Translations under genes and position numbers: made by a program
Assembly (NCBI RefSeq): GCF_004342725.1
Contig: NZ_SMCP01000011.1
Span: 1 to 64,000, forward strand
Direction of reading: 5' to 3'
DNA length: 64,000 bases
Source of the DNA: Testudinibacter aquarius
GTDB lineage: Bacteria > Pseudomonadota > Gammaproteobacteria > Enterobacterales > Pasteurellaceae
In this document: one piece after another, positions 1 through 9,851 of the stretch
Position numbering within the stretch: the stretch's first letter is position 1
Layout: every line of letters starts with the position of its first letter
Notes under the pieces: model-generated
What the model was told of the DNA's origin: nothing
The model's input: the letters and a program-made list of their open reading frames with translations, nothing else
Database searches by the model: none

Positions 1-16
1 CAGATTGTCTGATATA

Positions 17-29
17 TTGTTAAAGAGCA
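17..29 (-). promoter_or_regulatory. boxA of an rRNA operon leader
   Basis: On the minus strand this reads TGCTCTTTAACAA, the boxA antitermination motif of gamma-proteobacterial rRNA leaders. It is followed leftward by ATATATCAGACAATCTG, which resembles the sequence just before mature 16S rRNA in this group. The rRNA operon itself lies outside the window to the left. Confidence 0.85.
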
Positions 30-80
30 GTCACAACCGCTTCGCTTCCATTCAGAACGCTGCGTCGTTGTGAGGTGCGC

Positions 81-108
81 ATTATAGACATTCAGAAATT
101 CTTTGCAA
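81..108 (-). promoter_or_regulatory. rRNA operon promoter (-35 TTGCAA, -10 TATAAT)
   Basis: Read on the minus strand, TTGCAA (103-108) is separated by 16 bp from a perfect TATAAT (81-86). The next bases are GCGCACC, and about 50 nt further comes the boxA leader, so transcription leaves the window leftward. The spacing and consensus -10 are typical of strong rRNA promoters. An upstream A/T-rich tract at about 110-160 could act as an UP element (inference). Confidence 0.8.
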
Positions 109-182
109 CCCCTTTTTCTCACTTTTTTTCTGTTTTTTATCAAGCGATGGTTTTTTATCCGAAATACCGCACTTTTGTCTGT

Positions 183-1028
183 TTACTCGGCAATTTTTTC
201 CGGATTATCATTCCTAATTCGCAAAAAAGTAGCAAAGCGCGGTTTACCGTTTTTGGTCAATCCACGGTATTGGTAGGTAATCAGGCTACCGATTGGCGGA
301 GGGTTTTGACGATCTAGCAGCTTAAAGCCGGAGCCTATTTTAAAAACGCCCCGTTGATTTTGACAGCTAACCGCACCTAATTTACCGCTGAACTGCCCTT
401 TTCCTTCATGGTGTGCGATCACTCGGCACTCCTCATCTTGGCTGGTTTTGAATTTTAGAATCTGCGAACTACGTTGCTGTTGATAAGGCATATGCGGATT
501 GCGCACCACAATTCCTTCACCACCTAGACGCTCGATTTCAGCTAAAAAATCCTCAGCATGCCGACGGTTTTGAATCGGGATCTGTGGAATAATCTCAATA
601 TAAGCGCTGGGATTTTGTCGCAAATAATCTGCCAATTGTTGTAGCCGTTGCGATAAATCACCCTCAGCATCCGGCACGTCAAATACATACAGCTTGAGTT
701 GTTGCCAACCGATGTCATCAAAAGTGCGGGTGATTGAGGAAATTTTCTCAAATTCGCCTCGTTGTGAAAACAATTCACCATCGATGGCGAAAGGCGGAAA
801 GTCTTGGATAAAATAATCCGGCGTATTAAACCGATTGCCACCACGGCTCAGCAACTGTTTGCCATCCCAAAAACCGCGCACGCCATCCAGTTTTTCGCTC
901 ATCACCCAACCGTCTAACGGCTGTCCTTGATAGACGTCTAACAACATAAGATTCCGTTTACTATTTGCCGCAGCCTCATTTATTATGCAAAACCACGCCA
1001 AGATACAAGTTACATACACACGCCACAT
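183..1028 (-). CDS. ligA: Exported ATP-dependent DNA ligase
   Basis: A 281-residue protein of the small Haemophilus-type ATP-dependent DNA ligase family. An N-terminal hydrophobic segment ending in NEAAANS (about residues 1-23) looks like a signal peptide. The adenylation motif KLDGVRG follows, with catalytic Lys at about residue 46. Later motifs GELF, EGIVVRNP and LKFKT fit the nucleotidyltransferase domain, and the C-terminal third is a short OB-fold. The start at 1028 is preferred over the longer frame because GGAGG precedes it by 7 nt. These ligases seal nicks and have been linked to natural DNA uptake in Haemophilus; the periplasmic location here is inferred from the leader. The symbol follows H. 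influenzae use and must not be confused with the NAD-dependent ligase. Confidence 0.88.
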   Translation of the reverse strand: MWRVYVTCILAWFCIINEAAANSKRNLMLLDVYQGQPLDGWVMSEKLDGVRGFWDGKQLLSRGGNRFNTPDYFIQDFPPFAIDGELFSQRGEFEKISSITRTFDDIGWQQLKLYVFDVPDAEGDLSQRLQQLADYLRQNPSAYIEIIPQIPIQNRRHAEDFLAEIERLGGEGIVVRNPHMPYQQQRSSQILKFKTSQDEECRVIAHHEGKGQFSGKLGAVSCQNQRGVFKIGSGFKLLDRQNPPPIGSLITYQYRGLTKNGKPRFATFLRIRNDNPEKIAE

Positions 1029-1178
1029 CCCACACACCTCCAATAGATAAAAGTGCGCTTAGGCTAGCTCAAATAAGCATAAAAGGAAGCAAGGATAAAC
1101 GTAATTGGAACCTGGATCGTAAAAAAGCAAGTGCGCCCAACTCATCTGACCGCACTTTGCCTAAAATAAAAAATGCAA

Positions 1179-2003
1179 TTAAATCACTTTTTGCACCAAC
1201 GCTGAAAGGTCACCTGCAAACTGTTGCTGCTTCGCCATCGCAATAATCTCATCCGCACTGTGTTTAGCGCTATTGTACACCACCACCATGCTGACATCGC
1301 CCGGCTGCAAGAAATGCGTTTCGCCGAAGTCGGTGTAGCGGGTGGCGCCGATACTGATCACTGCTTGTTGCGGATAATTGGCTTTTTCCAGCAAACTTGC
1401 AATAGGGTGCATCGGGCCTTGATCCGGCTGATTGTTCATGCGTTCGACAATCCAATCCAGCAATTTTTGATGAAAATAGCTATAGCCGACGGTCGGGCTA
1501 TCGATACCATAAATATTGAATTGCTCGCCGCGTTGGTGGAAACAGGCGATACGGTATTGATCTAAATTGCAGCCTGGCGCAAAGCCGTCTAACGGAATTA
1601 ATGTGGCGGACAGCCCCTTGGTTTGCTCACCCCAATTTTTCTTATCGGCGATTTTGGCGGCATTCGGGCGGCGAATAGAGCAGTCGTTGTAAGCGCCGAA
1701 CAACGTTGGATAAAGTGCGGTCACTTGCTTATGCTGGTCATATTCAATATCGCACACAATCGCCACTTCCGGCTCAATTTGCAAATTATCGGCATCTTGC
1801 GGAAAACGCAAAGTGTCCGCCGACAACGGATAAACTGATAAAAAGTTGCCAGCAAAGTGCGGTACATAAAATGGAAAAATCGCTTTCGGCTGATGTGCTT
1901 CCTGCACTTCAACCTGTTTGAAATCCGCCGCTTCGCCCGCCTGTTCCAAATGTCCGGCAAAGTTGCCGGCCACACCGAAACCGATTGCTTGTTTAAACGC
2001 CAT
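1179..2003 (-). CDS. Conserved hypothetical protein (possibly DUF5718 family)
   Basis: A 274-residue soluble protein starting MAFKQAIGFGVAGNFAGHLEQ, with a clear ribosome binding site (GGAG, 7 nt before the ATG). I do not recognise an enzymatic motif. Acidic patches such as IEPEVAIVCDIEYD and a general beta-rich look are reminiscent of the fumarylacetoacetase-like fold, and I tentatively recall it as DUF5718, but this is weak. There is no signal peptide or membrane segment. It stands alone between the ligase and the dehydratase operon and carries two uptake sequences inside the gene. Function unknown. Confidence 0.75.
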   Translation of the reverse strand: MAFKQAIGFGVAGNFAGHLEQAGEAADFKQVEVQEAHQPKAIFPFYVPHFAGNFLSVYPLSADTLRFPQDADNLQIEPEVAIVCDIEYDQHKQVTALYPTLFGAYNDCSIRRPNAAKIADKKNWGEQTKGLSATLIPLDGFAPGCNLDQYRIACFHQRGEQFNIYGIDSPTVGYSYFHQKLLDWIVERMNNQPDQGPMHPIASLLEKANYPQQAVISIGATRYTDFGETHFLQPGDVSMVVVYNSAKHSADEIIAMAKQQQFAGDLSALVQKVI

Positions 2004-2052
2004 ATTACGCTCCTGATAAACCGTTCAAAAAGGAATTTGAGTATAACAAAAA

Positions 2053-2088
2053 ACCGCACTTTATACCGAAAAAACATAAAAGTGCGGT
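2053..2088 (-). terminator. Terminator made of an inverted uptake-sequence pair
   Basis: ACCGCACTTT (2053-2062) pairs with AAAGTGCGGT (2079-2088), forming a 10-bp stem just behind the ttdB-like gene on the minus strand. T-rich sequence follows the stem on that strand. Paired uptake signals acting as terminators are well known in Pasteurellaceae. Confidence 0.7.
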
Positions 2089-2100
2089 GTTGCGCTTTGA

Positions 2101-2715
2101 TTATTTGATGAAACTGACATGTTTGCAGATTTCTTCAATCGCCGCTTCTTTCTTCTTATTGAATTCGATTTTATTTTCTTCAAAAATATTGCGTCCGTGG
2201 GTGTCAATCGACACAATCAACGGCCCGAACTCTTTCACTTTGCACACCCATAAGGTTTCCGGCATACCGAGATCTTTCCATTGCGCATCGACGATCTCTT
2301 CCACGCACTCCGCCGCCAGCACAGCGCAACCGGCAGGAAATACGCAGTGCAGCGCTTTGTAGTCGCGACAACCTTCCATCGTGCCGTTGCCCATGCCGCC
2401 TTTGCCCAAAATCAGTTTGACGCCGGTTTGCTTGATAAATTCTTTCTCAAATTTTTCCATACGCATACTGGTGGTCGGGCCGACGGAAACCATTTCATAT
2501 TTATCGTCGCCCAATGAACGGATAATCGGACCGGCGTGCAGAATCGCGCCGCCGTCGATATCGACCGGCAACGACCGTTTTTCTTCGATTAAACGGCGGT
2601 GCGCCACGTCACGGCAGGTGACCAGATAACCGTTTAAGTAAATAATATCGCCCACGTTGATGTCTTGCAGATCTTCCGCTTTAATCGGGGTGGTGAGGAT
2701 TTTTTTATCGGTCAT
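2101..2715 (-). CDS. ttdB: L(+)-tartrate/fumarate dehydratase, beta subunit
   Basis: A 204-residue protein of the class I fumarase/tartrate dehydratase beta family (E. coli TtdB is about 200 residues). Characteristic blocks are [40 protein letters not shown] and GKGGMG. It would join the Fe-S alpha subunit encoded immediately upstream, with a 4-nt overlap (ATGA-type), to hydrate or dehydrate a C4 dicarboxylate in the cytoplasm. The two-gene form and the linked anion transporter favour L-tartrate (to oxaloacetate), but two-subunit class I fumarases look the same, so fumarate remains possible. Confidence 0.85.
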   Translation of the reverse strand: MTDKKILTTPIKAEDLQDINVGDIIYLNGYLVTCRDVAHRRLIEEKRSLPVDIDGGAILHAGPIIRSLGDDKYEMVSVGPTTSMRMEKFEKEFIKQTGVKLILGKGGMGNGTMEGCRDYKALHCVFPAGCAVLAAECVEEIVDAQWKDLGMPETLWVCKVKEFGPLIVSIDTHGRNIFEENKIEFNKKKEAAIEEICKHVSFIK

Positions 2716-3614
2716 AATGTCACTCCTGAATGTGAAGTAATGGTGTAGTTCAACTCTTTGTCAAAAATAATGTGCCCTTTGCGGTGCGACCAGCAGCCCA
2801 CGTTGACGCTGACGCCAATCACCGACGGGTGGCGTGCGGTGTTTTCTATATTCACGCCCATGACGGACATTTTGCCTTTTAAGCCTTGCGGCCCCAAACC
2901 GATACTGTTAATGCCGTCTTCCAATAATTTTTCCATTGAGGCGGCTTTCTCGTTAGGGTTGCTTTGTCCCAACGGGCGGAATAGGGCTTTTTTGGAGAGC
3001 ACCGCGGCGGTTTCGACCGAAGTGGCGATACCCACGCCGACCAATAACGGCGGACAGGCGTTCAAGCCGTAGCTGGTCATGATATCCATGACAAAACGGG
3101 TGACACCTTCATAACCTTCGCCAGGCATTAAGACTTTGGCTTGTCCCGGCAAAGAGCAACCGCCGCCCGCCATGTAAGTGTCCAGCTCCAGCTTGTCGCT
3201 GTCCGGCACAATTTCCCAAAACACGCTCGGCGTGCCTTTGCCGACATTTTTGCCGGTGTTGTATTCGTCAAACGTTTCTACGCTGTTGTGGCGCAACGGT
3301 GCGTCTTTAGTAGCTTGAATCACCGATTCTTTCAGCAAGGCTTCCAATTCGCCTATATATGGAAAATTCGCACCGCACTTGACGAAAAACTGGATAACTC
3401 CGGTGTCCTGACAGCTAGGACGATTCAATTTCGCCGCCAAATCCTGATTTTGGAACATCGCGCCGTAAATGATTTTCGGCAATTGCTCCTGCTCTTTTTC
3501 ACGCAACTCTTTCAGTTTCTTCATCACGTCGTCAGGCAGTACTTTTCCGGTAAAGCCAACAAATTTTGCAATGGTATCCGTTAAATAGCGCACACCTTCT
3601 TCTTTTGTCATCAT
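2712..3614 (-). CDS. ttdA: L(+)-tartrate/fumarate dehydratase, alpha subunit (4Fe-4S)
   Basis: A 300-residue class I hydro-lyase alpha subunit (E. coli TtdA is about 303). Three cysteines expected to ligate the 4Fe-4S cluster are visible: Cys68 in RPSCQDTG, Cys153 in GGGCSLPGQ and Cys274 in [11 protein letters not shown]. The start at 3614 (ATGATG) is chosen because AAGGGG precedes it; the longer frame adds 14 residues with no such support. The gene is followed by the beta subunit with overlapping stop/start and preceded by a DASS transporter, so the three form one operon divergent from a LysR regulator. Confidence 0.87.
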   Translation of the reverse strand: MMTKEEGVRYLTDTIAKFVGFTGKVLPDDVMKKLKELREKEQEQLPKIIYGAMFQNQDLAAKLNRPSCQDTGVIQFFVKCGANFPYIGELEALLKESVIQATKDAPLRHNSVETFDEYNTGKNVGKGTPSVFWEIVPDSDKLELDTYMAGGGCSLPGQAKVLMPGEGYEGVTRFVMDIMTSYGLNACPPLLVGVGIATSVETAAVLSKKALFRPLGQSNPNEKAASMEKLLEDGINSIGLGPQGLKGKMSVMGVNIENTARHPSVIGVSVNVGCWSHRKGHIIFDKELNYTITSHSGVTL

Positions 3615-3668
3615 AGATAACCCCTTAATTTTATTGGTTAAAAATAAAATACTCATACATGGTTACAA

Positions 3669-5069
3669 TCACCATAAACCTAATGCTTTCCACCACAACG
3701 TCCCAACGCCAAGCCAAATCACCACGTTGATCACGGAAGCAAAAAAGCCAATACGCCACCAGTCTTGCTGTTTGATGTAACCTGCGCCGAAATAGATTGG
3801 TGCCGCGCCGGTGGCATAATGGGTCAGCCCCGCCATTAAATTGGACAGTGCGGCAAAGCCGAATGCCGCCAGAAACGGCGGTGCGCCGGCGCCGACCGCT
3901 ACTGCTAGAAATGCGGCGTACATGGCGGTGACATGGGCGGATAAACTGGCGAAAACATAATGGCTGTACATATAAATCAGGAATAAGACGATTAAAGTCG
4001 GCACCCATGACACGCCCGCCATCAAACCGGTCGCCGAACCGGCAAACCAAGGAATAAAGCCGACTTTATTCAACATACCTGCCAAACCGACGATACCACC
4101 CATCCAGATCATGCCGTCCCAAGCGCCTTTCTCTTCCAGAATTTCATTCCATTCCAACACATTAGTAATCAACATCACGCTCACACCGAGCAATGCCACG
4201 ACAGTCGAATTAATTTGGGTATATTGTGAGGTACTCCACAGCAACAGCGCACCGATAAACACACCGCTGATAATCCACTCGCCACGGCTCATGGCACCCA
4301 TTTTGGCCAATTCTTCTGTTGCCACGACTTGCGCCGCACGCGTATCTTTGATTTCTGGCGGATAAAATTTATAAATAAAATAAGGGATCAACAGTATCGA
4401 CAACAGTCCCGGCACAACCCCTGCCAACGCCCAAGTCCCCCAGCTGATATTGACATTGGCAGTATCCAGCGCAAAAGCGGCGATAAGCAGATTCGGCGCA
4501 CAGGCGGTCAGGAACATTGCAGCAATCGGCGCGTCAACCTGAAAGGTCGTGGAGAGGATATACGCCCCGATTTTGCGCGGATTTTGATTCGGCTCGGAAC
4601 CGAAAGCCGATGCCAGGCTGCGCACGATCGGATACATTATGCCGCCACAACGTGCGGTATTGGACGGTGTTGCCGGACTGATAATAAAATCGCTAATCGC
4701 CAGGGTGTAACCCAATTTCAGTGCGCTGCTGCCGAAACAGCGGATCAGTTGATACGAAATGCGCCGTCCCAAACCGGTTTTGATAAAGCCTTTGGCAAAC
4801 AAAAAGGCGGAGACAATCAGCCAAATGGTGCTGTTACTGAAACCGGACAGCGCCTCCGACATCGTGATAATGCCGCTTAATGCCGCAAACATCACCCCAA
4901 TCAATGCCACTGCCCCCAGCGGCAACGGTTGCAAAATAAAGCCGATAATGGTGGCGGCAAAAATGGCAAATAGGTGCCACGCTTGCAACGAAAGTCCATG
5001 CGGTAGCGGTGAAAGCCAGATACCGAACATCAGCAAAATAACGATAATTCCCCGAGTTAATCGCGTCAT
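3669..5069 (-). CDS. DASS-family dicarboxylate/tartrate transporter
   Basis: A 466-residue polytopic membrane protein of the divalent anion:Na+ symporter / CitT-TtdT family, with roughly 12 hydrophobic segments. Family landmarks include SGFSNSTIWLIVSAF, GLGRRISYQLI, ISPATPSNTARCGGI and the second SxT-type loop ATGAAPIYFGAGYI. It probably imports tartrate, or exchanges it for succinate, for the dehydratase encoded downstream. ATG at 5069 is preferred over GTG at 5075 because GGAG lies 7 nt upstream. In E. coli the transporter comes last (ttdA-ttdB-ttdT); here it is first. Confidence 0.85.
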   Translation of the reverse strand: MTRLTRGIIVILLMFGIWLSPLPHGLSLQAWHLFAIFAATIIGFILQPLPLGAVALIGVMFAALSGIITMSEALSGFSNSTIWLIVSAFLFAKGFIKTGLGRRISYQLIRCFGSSALKLGYTLAISDFIISPATPSNTARCGGIMYPIVRSLASAFGSEPNQNPRKIGAYILSTTFQVDAPIAAMFLTACAPNLLIAAFALDTANVNISWGTWALAGVVPGLLSILLIPYFIYKFYPPEIKDTRAAQVVATEELAKMGAMSRGEWIISGVFIGALLLWSTSQYTQINSTVVALLGVSVMLITNVLEWNEILEEKGAWDGMIWMGGIVGLAGMLNKVGFIPWFAGSATGLMAGVSWVPTLIVLFLIYMYSHYVFASLSAHVTAMYAAFLAVAVGAGAPPFLAAFGFAALSNLMAGLTHYATGAAPIYFGAGYIKQQDWWRIGFFASVINVVIWLGVGTLWWKALGLW

Positions 5070-5170
5070 ATCCACACTCCAAACAATAAAAATAGAAAGG
5101 CAAGTCCTTATAATTTATGTGGTGTATGGTACGGAATTTCATTAAAATAAGTCCAATACGATTTTTTATA

Positions 5171-5185
5171 TACTTGATATAAGTA
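5171..5185. promoter_or_regulatory. LysR-type operator (T-N11-A palindrome)
   Basis: TACTTGATATAAGTA is a perfect 5-bp inverted repeat around GATAT with the T-N11-A form of LysR binding sites. It lies between the divergent transporter operon and the LysR gene, 27 bp before the latter's start. It is therefore likely the regulator's own and the operon's control site (inference). Confidence 0.6.
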
Positions 5186-5212
5186 AAAACCTATAGGTGG
5201 AAGGCGATCAAT

Positions 5213-6139
5213 ATGGAGTTTCGACAATTCAAATATGTCTTAAAAGTGGCGGAAGAACGCAATTTTTCTGCGGCGGCGAAAAAGTTGTATATTTCGCAGC
5301 CGTCCTTGAGCCAATTTATTCAGAAAGTGGAAGAAAAAGTGGGTGCGCCACTGTTTGATCGCAGCGTATCCCCGCTGAAATTAACCTATATCGGTAGCTT
5401 ATATGTTGAAACCGCACAAGCGATTATGGATTTACAGCATCAATTTGAACAAAAAGTCGATGATACCTTGAATATACGGCAAGGGCGAGTCACGATCGGC
5501 AGTTCACCATTTCGCAGCGCTTATTTGCTTTCGCGCGTTTTACCGCACTTTCGCCGACAATACCCAAATATCGAGGTATTTTTGCAGGAAGATAACACCC
5601 ACAATTTGGAAGATCGTGTGCTGCACGGTCTGACCGATTTATCCCTGTCGCTGCTGCCGATTAACGAAGCGCTGTTCGATTACGATATTCTGTTTGAGGA
5701 AAGGATGTTGCTGGCGCTACCGCCCAACCACCCAATTGCCGCACAGTTAAAGCTGAAAGCCGGTGATCACGCCTACACGCCGATAATTGATCTCAGCGAA
5801 CTACAAAACACGCCATTTATCCAGATGAACAAAGGGCATAAATTACATTATATGCTGCAAAAACTATGTGAAAATGCGGGGTTTTCGCCAAAGGTGGTTT
5901 TGGAAACCGAAAGTATGACCACCGCCCAAGCACTTGCCGGCGCCGGAATCGGCGCAGCTTTATTACCGGAAACCTTAGTCCACGCTGATCATTTCGACAA
6001 AGAACCGTGCTACTGCCGACCGGACAGCAAACCAAGCCGAACGGTAGTGGTGGTTTATCGCAAAGGGCGCTATTTATCGCGCGCCACCCGTGCCTTTATC
6101 CAAATGTTAAAGGATTATATGACGGATAACCCGAATTAA
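5213..6139 (+). CDS. LysR-family regulator of the tartrate/fumarate operon
   Basis: A 308-residue LysR-type regulator. The winged HTH is at residues 1-60 (MEFRQFKYVLKVAEERNFSAAAKKLYISQPSLSQFIQKVEE) and is followed by the linker helix and a periplasmic-binding-like effector domain. It is close in length to E. coli TtdR (310) and is divergent from the transporter-ttdA-ttdB operon, the classic arrangement for a LysR activator and its target. The effector is probably the imported hydroxy acid. A T-N11-A palindrome lies in the shared promoter region. Confidence 0.85.
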   Translation: MEFRQFKYVLKVAEERNFSAAAKKLYISQPSLSQFIQKVEEKVGAPLFDRSVSPLKLTYIGSLYVETAQAIMDLQHQFEQKVDDTLNIRQGRVTIGSSPFRSAYLLSRVLPHFRRQYPNIEVFLQEDNTHNLEDRVLHGLTDLSLSLLPINEALFDYDILFEERMLLALPPNHPIAAQLKLKAGDHAYTPIIDLSELQNTPFIQMNKGHKLHYMLQKLCENAGFSPKVVLETESMTTAQALAGAGIGAALLPETLVHADHFDKEPCYCRPDSKPSRTVVVVYRKGRYLSRATRAFIQMLKDYMTDNPN

Positions 6140-6141
6140 AA

Positions 6142-6175
6142 AACCGCACTTTGACTTTCAGACCAAAGTGCGGTT
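6142..6175. terminator. Bidirectional terminator from paired uptake sequences
   Basis: AACCGCACTTTG (6142-6153) and CAAAGTGCGGTT (6164-6175) form a 12-bp perfect stem between the converging LysR gene and clpB. Both arms contain the full 9-bp uptake core. Confidence 0.75.
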
Positions 6176-6198
6176 AAAGTGCTTACAGATGATTTTAC

Positions 6199-8772
6199 TT
6201 ATTGGCGGGCAATCACTTTATTGTCCTCCAGTTCCACGGTAATCGCAGTACCCGGCAGTAATTTACCCGACAAAATTTGTTGCGCCAACGGATTTTCGAT
6301 TTCCTGTTGGATAGCCCGTTTCAGCGGACGTGCGCCGTAAATCGGGTCGTAGCCCACTTTAGCAATAAAGTCCAACGCTGCCGGGCTGAATTCGATTTGG
6401 TAGCCGTGCGCTTGCATGCGTTTGCTCAGGCGCTGCAGCTGAATCGAGGCAATCGCTTCGATATTGGCTTTATCCAACGGGTGGAATACCACGCTTTCGT
6501 CAATCCGGTTGATAAATTCCGGACGGAAATGGCGGCTGACCACCGACATCACCAGCTCTTTCACCGAGCCGTAATCCAAGTCGTTGACATTTTCCTGAAT
6601 CAGATCAGATCCCAGATTCGAGGTCATAATCACCACGGTGTTGCGGAAATCCACGGTTCTGCCTTGTCCGTCGGTCAAGCGTCCGTCGTCCAACACTTGC
6701 AACAGAATGTTGAACACATCGTGGTGCGCTTTTTCCACTTCGTCGAGCAGAATCACCGAATACGGACGGCGGCGTACCGCTTCGGTCAGATAACCCCCCT
6801 CTTCATAACCGACATAACCCGGAGGCGCACCGACCAAGCGCGAAACGCTGTGTTTCTCCATAAACTCGGACATATCGATCCGAACCATCGCATCGTCGCT
6901 GTCGAACATAAACTGCGCCAAGGTTTTGCACAGTTCGGTTTTACCGACCCCGGTCGGGCCTAAGAACAGGAACGAACCGATCGGGCGGTTCGGATCCGCC
7001 AAGCCGGCACGACTACGGCGAATCGCATTGGCAACCGCTTCCACCGCTTCGCTTTGCCCGATCACCCGTTTGTGCAATTCGTCTTCCATGCGCAACAGTT
7101 TCTCTTTTTCGCCTTCCATCATCCGCGCCACCGGAATGCCGGTCGCACGCGATAACACTTCGGCAATCTCTTCATCTGTGACCCGATAGCGCAATAAAGT
7201 CATCTCTTTGCCCTCGGAGGCTTCCGCTTGCGCCAGCTGTTTTTCCAGTTCTGGCATGACGCCATACTGCAGTTCCGACATTTTGGCAAAGTCACTGGTG
7301 CGCCGTGCCTGCTCCATTTGTGTGCGCACATTGTCTAATTCCGCTTTGATGTGCTGCGTGCCGGACAGTGCCGCCTTCTCACTTTTCCACACCTCTTCCA
7401 GCTCGGAATATTCACGCTCTTTTTCGCCCAACTCTTGTTCTAACATCTGCAAGCGTTTACGGCTGGCGTCATCATCTTCTTTTTGCAACGCTTGTTGCTC
7501 CAGTTTTAGCTGGATAATCCGCCGCTCCAAGCGATCCAACGGTTGTGGTTTGGAGTCGATTTCCATGCGGATACTGGATGCCGCTTCGTCGATCAAATCA
7601 ATCGCTTTATCCGGCAGTTGGCGGTCGGAAATATAACGGTGCGATAAAGTCGCCGCCGCCACAATCGCCGGGTCGGTGATCTGCACATGATGGTGAATCT
7701 CATAGCGCTCTTTTAAGCCGCGCAAAATTGCAATCGTGTCTTCCACGCTCGGTTCATCCACCAGCACTTTTTGGAAACGGCGCTCAAGGGCGGCATCTTT
7801 TTCGATATATTGACGGTATTCGTCCAGCGTGGTTGCACCGACACAATGCAGCTCGCCACGCGCCAAGGCCGGTTTTAGCATATTGCCGGCGTCCATTGCG
7901 CCGTCGGATTTGCCGGCGCCGACCATGGTGTGGATTTCGTCGATAAACAAAATCACCCGCCCTTCTTCTTTCGCCAGCTCGTTTAACACGCCTTTCAGTC
8001 GTTCTTCGAATTCGCCACGGTATTTAGCACCGGCAATCAGGGCGCCCATATCCAACGACAACACCCGTTTATTGCGCAAGCCTTCCGGCACTTCGCCATT
8101 GACAATCCGCTGTGCCAAGCCTTCGACAATCGCGGTTTTACCCACCCCGGGCTCGCCAATCAGCACCGGGTTGTTTTTGGTGCGGCGTTGCAACACCTGA
8201 ATCGCACGCCGGATCTCCTCGTCACGCCCGATTACCGGATCGAGCTTACCGCTCTCCGCTCTGGCCGTTAAATCAATGGTAAATTTATCCAGTGCTTGGC
8301 GCGACTCTTCCGCATTTTGATCGTTCACGTTCTCTCCTCCACGCATTTTTTGAATCGCTGCTTCTACCGTCTCAGCTTTCAAACCACTTTGACGCAGCGC
8401 ATTACCCAATGCGCCTTTGTCTTCCAACGCCGCCAACACAAACAGCTCGGACGAGATAAATTTATCCTGCCGTTTCTGTGCTAATTGATCGCAACGGTTG
8501 AGCAAACGCACCAAACTTTGCGACAGTTGCACATCGCCGGCGTTGCCTTCCACTTTTGCCAAACGATCGATTTCAGCGTTAATTTGGTTCTTCAATTGTG
8601 TAACATTGACGCCGCAACTGAGCAATAGCGGCTGTATTGAACCGCCTTGTTGATTGAGTAACGCCGACATCAAATGCAGCGGCTCAATATATTGTTGCTC
8701 CTTGCCCAACGCCAGCGATTGCGCTTCGGCAAGCGCTTGTTGGAATTTGGTGGTAAATTTCTCGATATTCAT
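6199..8772 (-). CDS. clpB: ClpB protein disaggregase
   Basis: An 857-residue Hsp100 AAA+ chaperone that, with DnaK, resolubilises aggregated proteins in the cytoplasm. The domain order is complete: Clp-N repeats (about 1-150), first AAA+ with Walker A GEPGVGKT and Walker B ILFIDEIH, a coiled-coil middle domain rich in Glu/Gln/Lys (about 410-520), and second AAA+ with GPTGVGKT and [11 protein letters not shown]. The start at 8772 follows an AGGAGG site; the upstream in-frame extension of 14 residues has none. A sigma-32-type promoter precedes it and the sigma-32 gene itself is the next gene upstream. Confidence 0.97.
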   Translation of the reverse strand: MNIEKFTTKFQQALAEAQSLALGKEQQYIEPLHLMSALLNQQGGSIQPLLLSCGVNVTQLKNQINAEIDRLAKVEGNAGDVQLSQSLVRLLNRCDQLAQKRQDKFISSELFVLAALEDKGALGNALRQSGLKAETVEAAIQKMRGGENVNDQNAEESRQALDKFTIDLTARAESGKLDPVIGRDEEIRRAIQVLQRRTKNNPVLIGEPGVGKTAIVEGLAQRIVNGEVPEGLRNKRVLSLDMGALIAGAKYRGEFEERLKGVLNELAKEEGRVILFIDEIHTMVGAGKSDGAMDAGNMLKPALARGELHCVGATTLDEYRQYIEKDAALERRFQKVLVDEPSVEDTIAILRGLKERYEIHHHVQITDPAIVAAATLSHRYISDRQLPDKAIDLIDEAASSIRMEIDSKPQPLDRLERRIIQLKLEQQALQKEDDDASRKRLQMLEQELGEKEREYSELEEVWKSEKAALSGTQHIKAELDNVRTQMEQARRTSDFAKMSELQYGVMPELEKQLAQAEASEGKEMTLLRYRVTDEEIAEVLSRATGIPVARMMEGEKEKLLRMEDELHKRVIGQSEAVEAVANAIRRSRAGLADPNRPIGSFLFLGPTGVGKTELCKTLAQFMFDSDDAMVRIDMSEFMEKHSVSRLVGAPPGYVGYEEGGYLTEAVRRRPYSVILLDEVEKAHHDVFNILLQVLDDGRLTDGQGRTVDFRNTVVIMTSNLGSDLIQENVNDLDYGSVKELVMSVVSRHFRPEFINRIDESVVFHPLDKANIEAIASIQLQRLSKRMQAHGYQIEFSPAALDFIAKVGYDPIYGARPLKRAIQQEIENPLAQQILSGKLLPGTAITVELEDNKVIARQ

Positions 8773-8833
8773 AAAAAAATCCTCCTGAATCATATCTTGT
8801 CTGACGCTAACCATAACGTCTATTCACGAGGAT

Positions 8834-8863
8834 TAAATGAGGGGTGTTTTTTAAAAGTCAAGG
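8834..8863 (-). promoter_or_regulatory. Sigma-32 heat-shock promoter of clpB
   Basis: On the minus strand CCTTGAC (8857-8863) is followed after 12 bp by CCCCTCATTTA (8834-8844). This matches the sigma-32 pattern CTTGAA ... CCCCATNT with one extra base in the -10. It lies about 60 bp before the clpB start. Confidence 0.75.
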
Positions 8864-8920
8864 AAATTTTAAAAATAAAATTGCATTTGAAACTGTTTGT
8901 TGCTTTTCTAGCCAAAAAGA

Positions 8921-8944
8921 AAACCCATCACAGTGGATGGGTTT
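8921..8944 (-). terminator. Rho-independent terminator of rpoH
   Basis: AAACCCATC (8921-8929) pairs with GATGGGTTT (8936-8944) around a 6-nt loop. On the minus strand the stem is followed by a T-rich run. It separates rpoH from the clpB promoter. Confidence 0.8.
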
Positions 8945-8969
8945 CTATCAGCTAAGCTATAGGCGGAAA

Positions 8970-9812
8970 TTAAAACGCTACCGCACTTTTCAATTTTTTC
9001 AAGGCGTTATTTTCCAACTGACGCACCCGTTCAGCGGAAATATTATATTTTGCTGCCAAATCCTGCAAAGTGGCTTTGTCATCATCCAACCAACGGGAAC
9101 GGATAATATCCAGACTGCGCTCATCTAAAGCGGATAAAGCCTCGTTTAATTGCTCGTTTGCCTGATTTTCATAGTTTTCCGTTTCCAATTCCATGGCAAA
9201 ATCGGAACTTTTGTCTTCTAAATATAGCGCTGGGCTGTAGCTCTCTTCTGCATCGTCAGTCGGCAAGTCGAACGCCATATCTTGTCCGGTCATGCGTGAT
9301 TCCATCTCTTTCACATCATCAACCGACACCCCCAACTCATCAGCAACCATCGCCACTTCATTTTCATTGAACCAACCAAAACGTTGTTTCGTTTTACGCA
9401 GGTTAAAGAATAGCTTACGCTGTGCTTTAGTGGTTGCCACTTTGACAATCCGCCAATTGCGCAGTACATATTCGTGAATCTCGGCTTTAACCCAGTGCAC
9501 CGCAAAAGACACCAAACGGACACCCACTTCCGGATTGAAACGACGCACCGCTTTCATCAAGCCGATATTGCCTTCTTGAATCAGATCGGCTTGTGGCAAG
9601 CCATAACCGGAATAACCACGTGCAACATGGATCACAAAACGCAGGTGCGACAAAATCAACGCTTTCGCCGCGTCCAAATCCTGTTGGTAATACAAACGTT
9701 CCGCCAATTCCTTCTCTTCCTCAGCGGTCAGCATCGGGTATTGATTGGCGGCACGGATATAACCTTCCAAGCTGCCTTGAGGAACCAACATCATTTGCAT
9801 TTCTTTAGTCAT
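8970..9812 (-). CDS. rpoH: RNA polymerase heat-shock sigma factor sigma-32
   Basis: A 280-residue sigma-70-family factor. Region 2 reads [49 protein letters not shown]. The diagnostic RpoH box follows ([15 protein letters not shown], about residues 131-145). Region 4.2 ends in [26 protein letters not shown]. Length matches E. coli RpoH (284). It directs core polymerase to heat-shock promoters, including the one seen before the neighbouring clpB. A promoter TTGAAC-N16-TATAAG sits about 40-65 bp upstream. Confidence 0.97.
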   Translation of the reverse strand: MTKEMQMMLVPQGSLEGYIRAANQYPMLTAEEEKELAERLYYQQDLDAAKALILSHLRFVIHVARGYSGYGLPQADLIQEGNIGLMKAVRRFNPEVGVRLVSFAVHWVKAEIHEYVLRNWRIVKVATTKAQRKLFFNLRKTKQRFGWFNENEVAMVADELGVSVDDVKEMESRMTGQDMAFDLPTDDAEESYSPALYLEDKSSDFAMELETENYENQANEQLNEALSALDERSLDIIRSRWLDDDKATLQDLAAKYNISAERVRQLENNALKKLKSAVAF

Positions 9813-9851
9813 CGTCTTCCTTCTTTATCTTAATTAAATCGGCGAGTGCTA

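Noticed and set aside
3141-3584. Long antisense open frame opposite ttdA
   Set aside because: It is a mirror of a conserved gene, has no ribosome site and no recognisable protein features. The same holds for the many frames opposite clpB, recQ, fucI and others.
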